Positions 42,867 through 52,741 of a DNA stretch of 64,000 nt are shown piece by piece. The position numbers and the translations under genes were made by a program. Under the pieces are notes generated by a model. The model had not been told where the DNA came from, made no database searches, and saw nothing but the letters and a program-made list of their open reading frames with translations. This DNA is from Nocardioides sp. Soil805 (GTDB lineage Bacteria > Actinomycetota > Actinomycetes > Propionibacteriales > Nocardioidaceae). Each line of letters begins with the position of its first letter. Position 1 is the stretch's first letter. The DNA lies in NCBI RefSeq assembly GCF_001429625.1, contig NZ_LMSU01000006.1, forward strand, positions 133,187 to 197,186, written 5' to 3'.

Positions 42867-43472
42867 TTGAGCACCCCCTTCCGGAGCCCCGTCTGCGCTG
42901 CCGTCCTGGCCCTGGTCCTGGTGACCGGCGGCTGCAGCGACGACGGCGCGACCGACCGCCCCACGTCCGGCACCACCGAGACGGCCACCACGACGTCCGT
43001 CAGCGGACCCGCACCCCTGACCACCCGGGCCGAGGTCGCCACCGTGGTCGGCCGGCTGCCCGGCACCCGCCGCAAGGCCGTGCGCCAGGAGGTGACGGCG
43101 GTCCTCGACCGGTGGTGGGACACCGCGTACGTCGGCGGCGCCTATCCGCGCGACGACTTCGGCAGCTTCCCGGGCTTCACCCCGGGGGCGACCCGCCGCG
43201 CGACGTACGACCGGGACCTGATGTCCAACGCCGACATCGGGGAGCGGGTCGTGTCGGTGACCCCCCTGATGCGCAAGGCCCGCCTGGACCTGCTCGCGGT
43301 CAACCAGCGGGCGCGGTCGGTGACCGCGCGCTTCGACCTGCGCATGCGCGTCGACCTCGCGGAGGAGGGGGCGCCGAGCCGGCTCCAGGTGCGCGGGCGC
43401 GTGTTCCTCACCCGCCAGCCCGCGGGCTGGCGGGTCTTCGGCTACGACGTCACGAAGGGCTGGCTCTCATGA
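42867..43472 (+). CDS. Putative lipoprotein of unknown function
   Basis: A 201-residue protein that probably starts at TTG 42867, with TGGAG 6 bases upstream; no ATG or GTG in frame lies near. The N-terminus AAVLALVLVTGGC looks like a lipoprotein signal with Cys23 as the lipidation site, although the -3 residue is not ideal. A Thr/Ser-rich linker follows, then a folded domain with WWDTAYVGGAYPRDDFGSFPG, ending in VFGYDVTKGWLS. I do not recognise the domain. The stop overlaps the LCP gene start, so both may serve the cell envelope. Confidence 0.7.
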   Translation: MSTPFRSPVCAAVLALVLVTGGCSDDGATDRPTSGTTETATTTSVSGPAPLTTRAEVATVVGRLPGTRRKAVRQEVTAVLDRWWDTAYVGGAYPRDDFGSFPGFTPGATRRATYDRDLMSNADIGERVVSVTPLMRKARLDLLAVNQRARSVTARFDLRMRVDLAEEGAPSRLQVRGRVFLTRQPAGWRVFGYDVTKGWLS

Positions 43473-44374
43473 CGCGCTTCTCCCGCACCCTGCGGGTGCT
43501 CGCCCTGGCCCTGGTCCTCGCCACCTGCGCGTTCGTCGTCCCGGACTCGTCCGTGGAGTCGACCGACGTAGAGCTGGTGCGCGTCAAGCGCGCCGGCGGT
43601 GTCTCGGTCGGCCCCGACGTGGTGTGGATCCTCGCCGTGGGCTCCGACGCCCGACCGGGCCAGGACATGCTGCACTCACGCGGCGACGCGCTGCAGCTGG
43701 TGGGCATCAACACCCGCACCGACGCGGCGACGGCGATCGGCGTGCCCCGCGACTCGTGGGTCTCCATCCCCGGGCACGGGATGAACAAGATCAACGCCGC
43801 CCTCTACTACGGCGGCCCGCAGGGCATCGCCGGCGCGATGCGCAACCTGGTGGGGATCACCCCCGACTACGTGATGGTGACCCGGTTCCCGTTCTTCGAG
43901 GACATGGTCGACGACATCGGCGGGATCACCGTCGCCAACCCGCGCCGCTTCTCCGACCCCTACCTGAAGAAGGAGGGGTTCCGCCCGGGGCGCATCCACC
44001 TCGGCGGGTACGACGCGATGGCCTTCTCCCGGATCCGCAAGGAGCTGCCGGGAGGCGACTTCGACCGCTCCGCCAACCAGCAGCGCACCCTGCGGGGCAT
44101 CCACGCCCGGATCCGCTCGCAGGCCGACCGGCCCGGCTTCATCGAGCGCGGCGTGATGACCGTGATGAAGCACCTCGCCACCGACCTGGGGCCCGCGGAG
44201 ATCTACGAGCTGGCCCAGGCCGTGGCCCAGGTGGAGCCCGGCCGCATCACCACGTGCGTCATCCGGGGCCGGATCGGCACGGTGGGCGACCAGAGCGTCG
44301 TCTTCCCCGACCTCGCCCAGGCCCGCCGGCTGGGCGGCGCCGCCCGGAGCGACGCCACCCTGCGCGGCTGCTGA
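43469..44374 (+). CDS. LytR-CpsA-Psr (LCP) family protein
   Basis: A 301-residue LCP protein with an N-terminal hydrophobic segment (LRVLALALVLATCAFVV) that exports or anchors it. LCP motifs are VGSDARPGQD, HSRGDALQLVGIN, GVPRDSWVSIPGHGMNKINAALYYGG and the later AFSRIRKELPGGDFDRSANQQ. These enzymes attach phospho-linked glycopolymers to peptidoglycan. It is translationally coupled (ATGA) to the putative lipoprotein upstream. Confidence 0.9.
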   Translation: MTRFSRTLRVLALALVLATCAFVVPDSSVESTDVELVRVKRAGGVSVGPDVVWILAVGSDARPGQDMLHSRGDALQLVGINTRTDAATAIGVPRDSWVSIPGHGMNKINAALYYGGPQGIAGAMRNLVGITPDYVMVTRFPFFEDMVDDIGGITVANPRRFSDPYLKKEGFRPGRIHLGGYDAMAFSRIRKELPGGDFDRSANQQRTLRGIHARIRSQADRPGFIERGVMTVMKHLATDLGPAEIYELAQAVAQVEPGRITTCVIRGRIGTVGDQSVVFPDLAQARRLGGAARSDATLRGC

Positions 44375-44376
44375 CC

Positions 44377-44415
44377 CGCTGACCTGCCTGCCGGGCCTGC
44401 GGCCGCGGGTCAGCG
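44377..44415. terminator. Hairpin between convergent LCP and choice-of-anchor genes
   Basis: CGCTGACC (44377-44384) pairs with GGTCAGCG (44408-44415) in the 35-base gap between the two convergent genes. The right arm covers the stop of the minus-strand gene. It could serve both directions. Confidence 0.45.
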
Positions 44416-45795
44416 CGGGTAGATGTGCCCGTCGGCCAGCGCGAGGTCCATGACCACGGCCTGCTGGAAGAGCGTCACGCGCAGGGCGATGACGCGGGCG
44501 CCGTACCGGCTGCGCTTGACCAGCTCGCGCTGCACCAGACCCGCGCCGTTCGGCAGCTCGGTGGTGCGACCCGGAGCGGGTACGGCGACGGGCTGGCCGT
44601 TCATGGTGATGGACGTGATGGTCGTGGCGACGCGGGCCCGCACCGGCTTGCGCTCCTTGCCCCGCATCCGCACCGAGCTCTCGACGCCGTTGACGACCAG
44701 GCCGACCGCCGGGACCGAGACGGTCTCGATGCGGGTGCCGGTGAGCCCCTTGGCGAAGTCACGCTTGGCGTTCTGGCTGCCGCGGTGGGTGTAGGTGACG
44801 TCGCGCAGGTCGGCCAGCAGCCCGAACGCCACCGAGGCGGAGGGGACGCGGAAGGTCTGCGTGCGGCCGAGGGTGCCCTCGCACGGCAGCGACTTGTGCT
44901 GCACCCCACCGAGGTGCAGGTTGCCCTGCAGTGCCTGGAAGTCCAGCGCCGTGCCGCCGGCCCGGAACACCCCGGCCGGGGCGGGCGCCCCGATGCGCGC
45001 GTTGGCCGACCCGATCTCCACGAGCTGGCGGCGACCGCCCGCGTCGACGACGACCTCGAGGGCCATCGCCTCCGAGGTGGCGCGCTTGCCCGAGGCCTTG
45101 CCGCGCACCTTGCCGAGGGCGATCGAGCCCAGGCCGGGGATCTGGATCGGCGCGGTGGCCGAGCGGAGCACCTCGAAGACCTGGTTGGCTGCCTCGTCGG
45201 TGCCCTCGAAGACGGTGGCCGTGACCTGGTCCAGCGGCGCCAGCAGCTGCTCCAGCGGGGTGCCCTGGAGCGGCGTGCCCTGCAAGAGCTCGAGGCGGAT
45301 GCGGGCGAAGTCGAAGGACTCGGCGTGGCCGAAGCCCTGCGGGGTGTGGAAGGCGTCGGCGGTGGTCGTGAGCCCCTCGATCACCAGGCTCGGGGTCGCC
45401 ACCCCGTTGACCGTCCCGCCGATGCGGATGTCGCCGATGGTGTTGGTGCCGCGCACGCCGTTGCGCTCACCCTCGCGGTAGGTGTCGGTGCGGCTGGTGC
45501 TGGCGGCGACGTGGATGAGCGGGTTGTCGGGGACGCTGACCGCTGAGGTGCGCTCCACCGACTGCCCGACGGCGCGGGTGCAGCGCAGCTGGGCGTGGGC
45601 GTCCTTGACGTCGAAGGCCTCGACGTTGTCGGTCACCAGCTTCACGCCGTACACGTCGGCACGGAAGCCGAAGTCGGTGAGGCTGGGTGCCCGGCGGGGC
45701 TCCACGGCCGTGGCGCCGGGGGCGACCACGAGCGATGCCGCGAGTGCGGTGGCCGAGGCGAGGGAGAGGGCCAGGCCCGAGATCAGCTTGCTCAC
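44410..45795 (-). CDS. Secreted choice-of-anchor P family protein
   Basis: A 461-residue exported protein. A clear signal peptide (ISGLALSLASATALAASLVVAPGATA) is followed by FGFRADVYGVKL, a pattern of the choice-of-anchor P family, and a beta-rich body with TTSI-type strands to the C-terminus. No sorting signal or membrane anchor is visible at the C-terminus (DLALADGHIYPR). The role is unknown, probably structural or adhesive at the cell surface. Confidence 0.78.
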   Translation of the reverse strand: MSKLISGLALSLASATALAASLVVAPGATAVEPRRAPSLTDFGFRADVYGVKLVTDNVEAFDVKDAHAQLRCTRAVGQSVERTSAVSVPDNPLIHVAASTSRTDTYREGERNGVRGTNTIGDIRIGGTVNGVATPSLVIEGLTTTADAFHTPQGFGHAESFDFARIRLELLQGTPLQGTPLEQLLAPLDQVTATVFEGTDEAANQVFEVLRSATAPIQIPGLGSIALGKVRGKASGKRATSEAMALEVVVDAGGRRQLVEIGSANARIGAPAPAGVFRAGGTALDFQALQGNLHLGGVQHKSLPCEGTLGRTQTFRVPSASVAFGLLADLRDVTYTHRGSQNAKRDFAKGLTGTRIETVSVPAVGLVVNGVESSVRMRGKERKPVRARVATTITSITMNGQPVAVPAPGRTTELPNGAGLVQRELVKRSRYGARVIALRVTLFQQAVVMDLALADGHIYPR

Positions 45796-46010
45796 GAGGT
45801 GCTCCAGTGGGTGTCGGCGCCCGGTGTCGGCGCGGGGTGTCGACCACGACCGGGCTCGCGCCTACCCGTGGGTAACGCAGTGTTACACCAAAATCGGGGA
45901 GCCGAAACCTGTGTCCCGAGATGGCGCGGAGCAGAACAGGGTGGCGGGAACGACAGTGGGGAACATCGGGCGGCCTGGAGCCGTCGGATGTTCCCCACTG
46001 TGTCGCGCGC
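45796..46010. promoter_or_regulatory. 215-base gap between the choice-of-anchor gene and tRNA-Arg
   Basis: This is the longest non-coding stretch in the window. It holds an AT-richer segment near 45872-45890 with a short inverted repeat (GTAAC-N5-GTTAC), which may be part of the choice-of-anchor promoter. It also holds the large hairpin at 45953-46001. I see no open reading frame with coding character. Confidence 0.35.
45953..46001 (-). terminator. Long perfect stem-loop downstream of tRNA-Arg
   Basis: ACAGTGGGGAACATC and GATGTTCCCCACTGT pair perfectly over 15 bases with a 19-base loop, itself able to form a small CGGC/GCCG stem. It starts 9 bases beyond the 3' end of the minus-strand tRNA, so it is the likely tRNA terminator. 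Confidence 0.65.
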
Positions 46011-46082
46011 GCCTCCGGCAGGATTCGAACCTGCGGCACCTGGTACCGGAAACCAGTGCTCTATCCCCTGAGCTACGGAGGC
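46011..46082 (-). tRNA. tRNA-Arg (anticodon CCG)
   Basis: A complete 72-base cloverleaf on the minus strand: acceptor GCCTCCG/CGGAGGC, D stem GCTC/GAGC, anticodon stem CTGGT/ACCAG with loop TTCCGGT, and T arm GCAGG-TTCGAAT-CCTGC. The anticodon CCG lies at 46049-46047 and reads the arginine codon CGG. CCA is not encoded. It is divergent from argS, whose product charges this tRNA. Confidence 0.97.
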
Positions 46083-46154
46083 AAGGCGTTGCAGACCCTA
46101 CAACCCCGTCCGACGCTGGGCGAAACCGGTTCGGGTCGGCCCGACCGGCGCCGA

Positions 46155-46160
46155 TAGGCT
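46155..46160 (+). promoter_or_regulatory. -10 hexamer of argS (leaderless)
   Basis: TAGGCT is followed by six bases and then the GTG at 46167, so the argS-lysA-hom-thrC-thrB transcript probably begins without a leader. Confidence 0.55.
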
Positions 46161-46166
46161 GGGTCG

Positions 46167-47822
46167 GTGAACCCGGGCCAGCTCTCCCTGACCATCGTCG
46201 ACGTCCTCGAGGACCTCGTGGCCGACGGCTCCGTCTCGCTGCCGGAGGGCGTGCCGTCGAGCGTCACGGTGGAGCGACCGCGGCAGAAGGGCCACGGCGA
46301 CTACGCCACCAACGTGGCGCTCCAGCTGGCCAAGCGGGCCGGCACCAACCCGCGCGCGTTCGCCGAGCTGGTGAGCACCCGCCTCGCGTCCAGCGAGGGG
46401 ATCGCCGCGGTCGAGGTCGCGGGCCCGGGCTTCCTCAACATCACCGTCGAGGCGGGCTCGCAGGGGCAGGTGGCCGCGGACATCGTCGCCGCGGGCGCGG
46501 CGTACGGCTCCTCGGACGCCTTCGCCGGCGAGCGGATCAACCTCGAGTTCGTCTCCGCCAACCCCACTGGGCCGCTCCACCTCGGCGGTGTCCGCTGGGC
46601 GGCCGTGGGCGACGCGCTGGGCCGGGTCTTCGAGAAGGCCGGGGCCGACGTCACCCGGGAGTACTACTTCAACGACCACGGCGCGCAGATCGACCGGTAC
46701 AGCGCCTCGCTGCTGGCGAGCGCGCGCGGCCTCCCGGCGCCCGAGGACGGCTACGGCGGGCAGTACATCCACGACATCGCCGCGGCCATCGTCGAGCAGC
46801 GGCCCGAGGTCGAGGACCTCGACGACGAGCAGGCGCAGGAGGTCTTCCGCGCCCTCGGGGTCGAGATGATGTTCGCCGAGATCACGAAGGCGCTCCACGA
46901 CTTCGGCGTCGACTTCGACGTCTACTTCCACGAGAAGTCGCTCCACGACTCCGGCGCGGTCGAGCGCGCCATCGCCCGGCTCACCGAGATGGGCAACACC
47001 TACACCGAGGACGGTGCGCTCTGGCTGCGCACCGAGAAGTACGGCGACGACAAGGACCGCGTGATCGTGCGGTCCAACGGCACGCCGGCCTACATCTCGG
47101 GCGACCTGGGCTACTACCTCGACAAGCGCGAGCGTGGCTTCGACCGCTGCTTCATCATGCTCGGGGCGGACCACCACGGGTACGTCGGTCGGATGAACGC
47201 CATGTGCGCCGCCTTCGGCGACGAGCCGGGCCAGAACCTGGAGATCCTCATCGGCCAGATGGTCAACCTCCTCCGTGACGGCGAGCCGGTGCGGATGTCC
47301 AAGCGCGCCGGCACGGTCGTGACCATCGACGACCTGGTGGGAGCCATCGGCGTCGACGCCAGCCGCTACGCCCTGGCCCGCTACAGCACCGACAGCCCGA
47401 TCGACATCGACCTGGATCTGTGGGCCAGGGCGACCAACGACAACCCGGTCTTCACGGTGCAGTACGCCCATGCCCGGGTGGCCAGCCTCATGCGCAACGC
47501 CGCCGACCTCGGTGTCACCGCCGAGTCCCACCCGGAGCTCCTCACCCACGAGAAGGAGGGCGAGCTGCTGCGCGCGCTGGCCGAGCTCCCGCGGGTCGTC
47601 ACGGCCGCCGCCGAGCTCCGCGAGCCGCACCGCGTCGCGCGCTACCTCGAGGAGCTCGCCGGCACCTACCACCGGTTCTACGACAGCTGCCGCGTGCTCC
47701 CGCGCGGTGACGAGGAGACCTCCGACCTCCACCGGGCCAGGCTGATGCTGGTCGACGCGACGCGAGTGGTCCTGGCCAACGGCCTCGACCTGCTCGGAGT
47801 CTCTGCCCCCGAGCGGATGTGA
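46167..47822 (+). CDS. argS: Arginyl-tRNA synthetase
   Basis: A 551-residue class I synthetase that charges tRNA-Arg. The N-terminal additional domain includes [19 protein letters not shown]. The HIGH-type motif is [15 protein letters not shown] and the KMSK-type site is [12 protein letters not shown]. The anticodon-binding domain ends in LGVSAPERM with the typical DALBA fold. It starts the amino-acid operon (argS, lysA, hom, thrC, thrB), as in M. tuberculosis and Corynebacterium. Confidence 0.97.
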   Translation: MNPGQLSLTIVDVLEDLVADGSVSLPEGVPSSVTVERPRQKGHGDYATNVALQLAKRAGTNPRAFAELVSTRLASSEGIAAVEVAGPGFLNITVEAGSQGQVAADIVAAGAAYGSSDAFAGERINLEFVSANPTGPLHLGGVRWAAVGDALGRVFEKAGADVTREYYFNDHGAQIDRYSASLLASARGLPAPEDGYGGQYIHDIAAAIVEQRPEVEDLDDEQAQEVFRALGVEMMFAEITKALHDFGVDFDVYFHEKSLHDSGAVERAIARLTEMGNTYTEDGALWLRTEKYGDDKDRVIVRSNGTPAYISGDLGYYLDKRERGFDRCFIMLGADHHGYVGRMNAMCAAFGDEPGQNLEILIGQMVNLLRDGEPVRMSKRAGTVVTIDDLVGAIGVDASRYALARYSTDSPIDIDLDLWARATNDNPVFTVQYAHARVASLMRNAADLGVTAESHPELLTHEKEGELLRALAELPRVVTAAAELREPHRVARYLEELAGTYHRFYDSCRVLPRGDEETSDLHRARLMLVDATRVVLANGLDLLGVSAPERM

Positions 47823-47825
47823 CCG

Positions 47826-49241
47826 GTGCCCACCTCCCACCCCTCCGGCTGGGCCCACGCCGACGGCGCCCTCAGCCGCAACCGGCCCGGCGGCCCGCAC
47901 TGGCTGCGTGAGCCCGCCGACACCAACGCGCTCGTTCCCTCGCTGTGGTCCTCCACCGCGCGCAAGGCCGACGGCGTGCTCAGCGTCGGGGGCGTCACGC
48001 TGCCCGAGCTCGTCACCGAGCACGGCAGCCCGGCGTACGTCCTGGATGAGCGCGACTTCCGCGAGCGCGCCCGGGCCTTCGCCGACGCGTTCGCCGCCTA
48101 CGACGTCTTCTTCGCGGGCAAGGCGTTCCTGTCCACGACCACCGTCCGGTGGCTGGCCGAGGAGGGCCTGCACCTCGATGTCTGCTCCGGGGGAGAGCTG
48201 ACGGTCGCCGAGCGGGCGGGCTTCCCGATGGAGCGGGTCGGCCTGCACGGCAACAACAAGACGCTGCGCGAGCTCGAGCGGGCCGTCGAGCTCGGCGTCG
48301 GCCGGGTCATCGTCGACTCGTTCGACGAGGTCGAGCGGCTGGACGCGATCACCTCCGAGCTCGGCCGCACCGTCGGCGTGATGATCCGGGTGACCGCCGG
48401 CGTCGAGGCGCACACCCACGAGTACATCGCCACCGCGCACGAGGACCAGAAGTTCGGGTTCTCCATCGCCGCCGGGGACGCCTTCGAGGTCGTACGCCGC
48501 ATCGAGGCGGCGCCCGGGCTGCGCCTGCTCGGCCTGCACAGCCACATCGGCAGCCAGATCTTCGACTCCTCCGGCTTCGAGGTCGCGGCCCGCCGGGTGC
48601 TGGCCCTGCACGCCCGGGTCAGCGAGGAGCTCGGGGTGCAGATGCCCGAGATGGACCTCGGCGGCGGCTTCGGCATCGCGTACACGACCCAGGACGACCC
48701 CAGCGACCCCGCGCAGCTCGCCACCGAGCTGACCAAGATCGTCGAGCACGAGTGCCGGGCGCTCGGCGTCGACGTGCCCCGTCTGTCGATCGAGCCCGGA
48801 CGCGCGATCGTCGGTCCGGCCATGTGCACGGTCTACGAGGTGGGCACGGTCAAGGAGGTCGCCCTCGACGGCGGCGCCCGGCGTACCTACGTGTCGGTCG
48901 ACGGCGGGATGAGCGACAACATCCGCACGGCGCTGTACGACGCCGACTACTCCTGCACCCTCGCGTCGCGGGCCTCGCAGGCGCCGCCGATGCTGGCGCG
49001 CGTGGTCGGCAAGCACTGCGAGGCGGGCGACATCGTGGTCAAGGACGAGTTCCTGCCCGGCGACGTGCGGCCCGGCGACCTGGTGGCGGTGCCCGGCACC
49101 GGCGCCTACTGCCGCTCGATGGCCTCCAACTACAACCACGCGCCGCGACCTCCGGTGATCGCTGTGCGGGACGGGAAGACCTCCGTGGTGCTCAGGCGCG
49201 AGACTGAGGACGATGTGCTGTCGACAGACGTGGGTGCGTGA
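47826..49241 (+). CDS. lysA: Diaminopimelate decarboxylase
   Basis: A 471-residue PLP enzyme for the last step of lysine synthesis. The PLP lysine is in FFAGKAFLST, followed by DVCSGGEL, LHSHIGSQIF, the EPGRAIVGPAM phosphate-side loop and the closing GAYCRSMASNYNHAPRPP. The GTG at 47826 lies three bases after the argS stop. The stop overlaps hom by four bases. Confidence 0.96.
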   Translation: MPTSHPSGWAHADGALSRNRPGGPHWLREPADTNALVPSLWSSTARKADGVLSVGGVTLPELVTEHGSPAYVLDERDFRERARAFADAFAAYDVFFAGKAFLSTTTVRWLAEEGLHLDVCSGGELTVAERAGFPMERVGLHGNNKTLRELERAVELGVGRVIVDSFDEVERLDAITSELGRTVGVMIRVTAGVEAHTHEYIATAHEDQKFGFSIAAGDAFEVVRRIEAAPGLRLLGLHSHIGSQIFDSSGFEVAARRVLALHARVSEELGVQMPEMDLGGGFGIAYTTQDDPSDPAQLATELTKIVEHECRALGVDVPRLSIEPGRAIVGPAMCTVYEVGTVKEVALDGGARRTYVSVDGGMSDNIRTALYDADYSCTLASRASQAPPMLARVVGKHCEAGDIVVKDEFLPGDVRPGDLVAVPGTGAYCRSMASNYNHAPRPPVIAVRDGKTSVVLRRETEDDVLSTDVGA

Positions 49242-50563
49242 TGGGTGAGGGAGACAAGCGACCGGACAGGCTCCGGGTCGCGGTGCTCGGGTGCGGCTCG
49301 GTCGGGTCGCAGGTGGTGCGGCTGCTGACCGAGCAGGCCGGCGACCTGGCGGCCCGGGTAGGTGCCCCCGTCGAGCTGGTGGGGGTCGCCGTACGCCGTC
49401 TCGACGCCACCCGCGAGGTCGACGTCCCGGCGGACCTGCTCACCACCGACGCGGCCGGGCTGGTCGCTCGCGACGACGTGGACGTGGTCGTCGAGGTCAT
49501 CGGCGGCATCGAGCCCGCGCGCTCGCTGATCCTCTCCGCGCTCGAGCACGGCGCCAGCGTGGTGACCGCCAACAAGGCGCTGCTGGCCGAGGACGGCCCG
49601 ACGCTCTTCGAGGCGGCCGAGAAGGCCGACCGCGACCTCTACTACGAGGCCGCCGTCGCCGGCGCCATCCCGATCCTGCGCCCGCTGCGGGAGTCGCTGG
49701 CCGGCGACAGGGTCACCCGGGTCCTCGGCATCGTCAACGGGACCACCAACTTCATCCTCGACAAGATGGACACCTCGGGCGCCGGGTTCTCCGAGGCGCT
49801 CGAGGAGGCGCAGGAGCTCGGGTACGCCGAGGCCGACCCGACGGCCGACGTCGAGGGCTTCGACGCCGCCGCCAAGGCCGCCATCCTGGCCAGCCTGGCC
49901 TTCCACTCGCGGGTCACGGCCGCCGACGTCTACCGCGAGGGCATCTCGGAGGTGACCGCCGGCGACATCGCCTCGGCGCGCGAGATGGGCTCGGTGGTCA
50001 AGCTGCTGGCGATCTGCGAGCTGCGCCCCGGTCCCGACGGCGCGGACCAGGTGGCCGTGCGCGTGCACCCGGCGATGATCCCGCGCTCGCACCCGCTGGC
50101 CAGCGTGCGCGAGGCCTACAACGCCGTCTTCGTGGAGTCCGAGGCCGCCGGGCAGCTGATGTTCTACGGCCCCGGCGCCGGCGGCTCTCCCACCGCGAGC
50201 GCGGTGCTGGGCGACCTGGTCACCGTGGCTCGCAACCGGCTGGCCGACACCCGTGGCGCCGGGGAGTCGGCGTACGCCGACCGGGCCGTGCTGCCGATGG
50301 GCGAGACGCGGACCCGCTACCACGTGGCCCTCGACGTCGACGACCGCTCCGGCGTGCTCGCGGCGGTCGCGACAGCCTTTGCCGACCAGGGCGTGTCGAT
50401 CCAGACCGTGCGCCAGGAGGGCCGCGGCGCCGACGCCCAGCTCGTCGTCGTGTCCCACGCCGCCACCGACGCGGCGCTCAGCGCGACCGTCGAGCACCTG
50501 CGCACCATGGACATCGTCCGCGACGTCACCTCGGTGATGCGCGTCGAGGGAGGCGACGAGTGA
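49238..50563 (+). CDS. hom: Homoserine dehydrogenase
   Basis: A 441-residue homoserine dehydrogenase for threonine and methionine synthesis. The Rossmann start [27 protein letters not shown], the [11 protein letters not shown] hinge and the catalytic Asp/Lys region are intact. A C-terminal ACT domain ([22 protein letters not shown]) suggests threonine feedback. GTG 49238 overlaps the lysA stop; ATG 49241 is a close alternative. Confidence 0.96.
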   Translation: MMGEGDKRPDRLRVAVLGCGSVGSQVVRLLTEQAGDLAARVGAPVELVGVAVRRLDATREVDVPADLLTTDAAGLVARDDVDVVVEVIGGIEPARSLILSALEHGASVVTANKALLAEDGPTLFEAAEKADRDLYYEAAVAGAIPILRPLRESLAGDRVTRVLGIVNGTTNFILDKMDTSGAGFSEALEEAQELGYAEADPTADVEGFDAAAKAAILASLAFHSRVTAADVYREGISEVTAGDIASAREMGSVVKLLAICELRPGPDGADQVAVRVHPAMIPRSHPLASVREAYNAVFVESEAAGQLMFYGPGAGGSPTASAVLGDLVTVARNRLADTRGAGESAYADRAVLPMGETRTRYHVALDVDDRSGVLAAVATAFADQGVSIQTVRQEGRGADAQLVVVSHAATDAALSATVEHLRTMDIVRDVTSVMRVEGGDE

Positions 50564-51648
50564 GTCCGGACGCGCCGTGGGCCCACCACCAGTGGCGGGG
50601 CCTGATCGAGGAGTACCGCGACCTCATCGACCTGCTTCCCGATGGCCTCGAGGCCGTCACCCTGCGTGAGGGCGGCACGCCGCTCGTGCACTCGGAGTGG
50701 CTCTCCTCGCTCACCGGCGGACAGGTGTGGCTCAAGGTCGAGGGCGACAACCCGACGGGCTCCTTCAAGGACCGCGGCATGACGACCGCGATCTCGGTGG
50801 CCAAGCACGACGGGGCCCAGGCCGTGGTCTGCGCCTCGACGGGCAACACCTCGGCGTCGATGGCGGCGTACGCCGCGAAGGCCGGGCTCAAGCCGCTGGT
50901 GCTGGTGCCCGAGGGCAAGATCGCCGCCGGCAAGATGGCCCAGGCGGTCGTGCACGGTGCCCAGATCATCATGGTCCGCGGCAACTTCGACCACTGCCTG
51001 CACATGGCCAAGGGGCTCGCCTGGAACTACCCGGTGGCGCTGGTCAACTCCGTCAACCCCGTCCGGCTCCAGGGCCAGAAGACCGCGGCCTTCGAGATCT
51101 GCGACTTCCTCGGCGACGCCCCCGACTACCACCTGCTGCCGGTGGGCAACGCCGGCAACATCTCGGCGTACTGGATGGGCTACGAGCAGTACGCCGACCT
51201 CGGCCGGTCCAGCAAGCGCCCCGTCATGCGCGGCTTCCAGGCCGAGGGCGCGGCGCCACTCGTGACCGGGGAGCCGTTCCCGGACCCGGAGACCAAGGCG
51301 ACCGCGATCCGCATCGGCAACCCCGCCTCGTGGAAGCTCGCCGAGGCCGCTGCGCAGGAGTCCGGCGGACGTTTCGCCGCCCTGTCGGACGCGCAGATCC
51401 TGGCCGCCCAGGTCGAGCTGGCCCGCCACGACGGTGTCTTCGTCGAGCCCGCCTCGGCCGCCGGCATCGCCGGGCTGCTGTCCGAGCTCGCGGCGGGGGA
51501 GAGCTACGCCGGGGCGACGGTGGCGATCACGGTCACCGGGCACGGACTCAAGGACACCGCGACGGCGCTGGAGTCCTTCGGCGACGTCGTCGACACCGTG
51601 GTGGACGCCGACGTGGACGCCGCGGCCGCGGCGGCCGGGCTCGCCTGA
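50560..51648 (+). CDS. thrC: Threonine synthase
   Basis: A 362-residue PLP enzyme that converts phosphohomoserine to threonine. It shows [14 protein letters not shown], the PLP site [31 protein letters not shown], and the glycine-rich loop [15 protein letters not shown]. It is coupled by GTGA to hom and followed after three bases by thrB. Confidence 0.97.
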   Translation: MSPDAPWAHHQWRGLIEEYRDLIDLLPDGLEAVTLREGGTPLVHSEWLSSLTGGQVWLKVEGDNPTGSFKDRGMTTAISVAKHDGAQAVVCASTGNTSASMAAYAAKAGLKPLVLVPEGKIAAGKMAQAVVHGAQIIMVRGNFDHCLHMAKGLAWNYPVALVNSVNPVRLQGQKTAAFEICDFLGDAPDYHLLPVGNAGNISAYWMGYEQYADLGRSSKRPVMRGFQAEGAAPLVTGEPFPDPETKATAIRIGNPASWKLAEAAAQESGGRFAALSDAQILAAQVELARHDGVFVEPASAAGIAGLLSELAAGESYAGATVAITVTGHGLKDTATALESFGDVVDTVVDADVDAAAAAAGLA

Positions 51649-51651
51649 CGC

Positions 51652-52551
51652 ATGCCGACCTACGTCCAGGGCCCGGTCCGGGTCACGGTGCCCGCCACCT
51701 CCGCCAACCTGGGGCCGGGCTTCGACTCGCTCGGCCTGGCGCTGTCGCTGCGCGACGAGCTCGAGGCCGAGGTGACGGACTCGGGCATCGAGGTCGAGGT
51801 GACGGGCGAGGGCGCGGGCGACGTGCCCCGCGACGCCACCCACCTCGTGGTCCGCTCCATGCACGCGGCGTTCGACGCGATGGACGCCCGGCCCCCCGGC
51901 CTGCGCCTGTCGTGCCGCAACGTCATCCCGCACAGCCGTGGTCTCGGGTCGTCGTCGGCGGCGATCGTGGCCGGCGTGGCCCTGGCCCGCGCCCTGGTCG
52001 CCGGCGGGACGCTGCTGCTCGACGACGCGTCGCTGCTGCGGCTCGCGGCGGACATCGAGGGCCATCCCGACAACGTGGCGCCGGCCCTGCTCGGCGGCTT
52101 CGTCATCTGCGGGCGCGAGGCGGGGGAGTGGTACGCCGTCCCCTCGGCCGTCGACCCGCGGGTGCGGGTCGAGGTCTTCGTGCCGCCGACGCCCGTGGCC
52201 ACGGAGGTGGCCCGCGGCCTGCTGCCCGCCGTGGTGCCGCACGCCGACGCCGCCGCCAACGGCGGTCGGACCGCGCTGCTGGTGGCGGCCCTGGCCGGCC
52301 GCCCCGAGCACCTGCTCGCCGCCACCCGCGACTACCTGCACCAGGAGCAGCGGGAGCCGGCCATGCCGGAGTCGCTCGCCCTCGTGCACCGGCTGCGCGC
52401 GGACGGCATCCCCGCAGTCATCAGTGGTGCCGGTCCGACCGTGCTGGCGTTCGTCGGCGCGACCGGGGGGACCCTGGCCGATCGCTGCCCTGCAGGCTGG
52501 GCGCACCACCCGCTGGACGTCGAGGGCCGCGGGGTCGTGGTCACCGGTTGA
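51652..52551 (+). CDS. thrB: Homoserine kinase
   Basis: A 299-residue GHMP kinase that phosphorylates homoserine. It has VTVPATSANLGPGFDSLGLAL at the N-terminus and the ATP loop PHSRGLGSSSAAIVAGVALA. The third GHMP motif is ISGAGPTVLAF. Last gene of the threonine branch before the rho leader. Confidence 0.97.
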   Translation: MPTYVQGPVRVTVPATSANLGPGFDSLGLALSLRDELEAEVTDSGIEVEVTGEGAGDVPRDATHLVVRSMHAAFDAMDARPPGLRLSCRNVIPHSRGLGSSSAAIVAGVALARALVAGGTLLLDDASLLRLAADIEGHPDNVAPALLGGFVICGREAGEWYAVPSAVDPRVRVEVFVPPTPVATEVARGLLPAVVPHADAAANGGRTALLVAALAGRPEHLLAATRDYLHQEQREPAMPESLALVHRLRADGIPAVISGAGPTVLAFVGATGGTLADRCPAGWAHHPLDVEGRGVVVTG

Positions 52552-52741
52552 CGGGAGGAGCCCTGCTAGCCTGTGGGCGCGCCGATCGGCGTGAGTCCCC
52601 TCGGCCGTGGTCCGTCCGCCGGCCCGGGGACACCCTCTCCTCCCGGTGTACGTCTCGTGCGCACACGACCAACCGGTCCCGGGACCACCTGTCAGAAACC
52701 AGCCGGCTCTCCGTCCGGCTCCAAGCGTGGGAAGGGCCTAC
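52552..52741 (+). promoter_or_regulatory. rho promoter and 5' leader
   Basis: This 190-base gap holds an extended -10 (TGC then TAGCCT at 52567-52572), which would start a leader of about 165 bases. TTGACG upstream is only 13 bases away, too close for a standard -35. The leader is C-rich with few As, a plausible Rho-binding RNA for autogenous control, but no clear riboswitch fold is seen. GGGAAGGG is the ribosome site. Confidence 0.4.

Noticed and set aside
46011-46082. tRNA-Arg as the attachment site of an integrated element
   Set aside because: No integrase, direct repeat of the tRNA 3' end, or foreign-looking genes lie beside it.
52548-52572. TTGACG and TAGCCT as a standard -35/-10 pair for rho
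   Set aside because: The spacing is only 13 bases. An extended -10 (TGC-TAGCCT) is the better reading.
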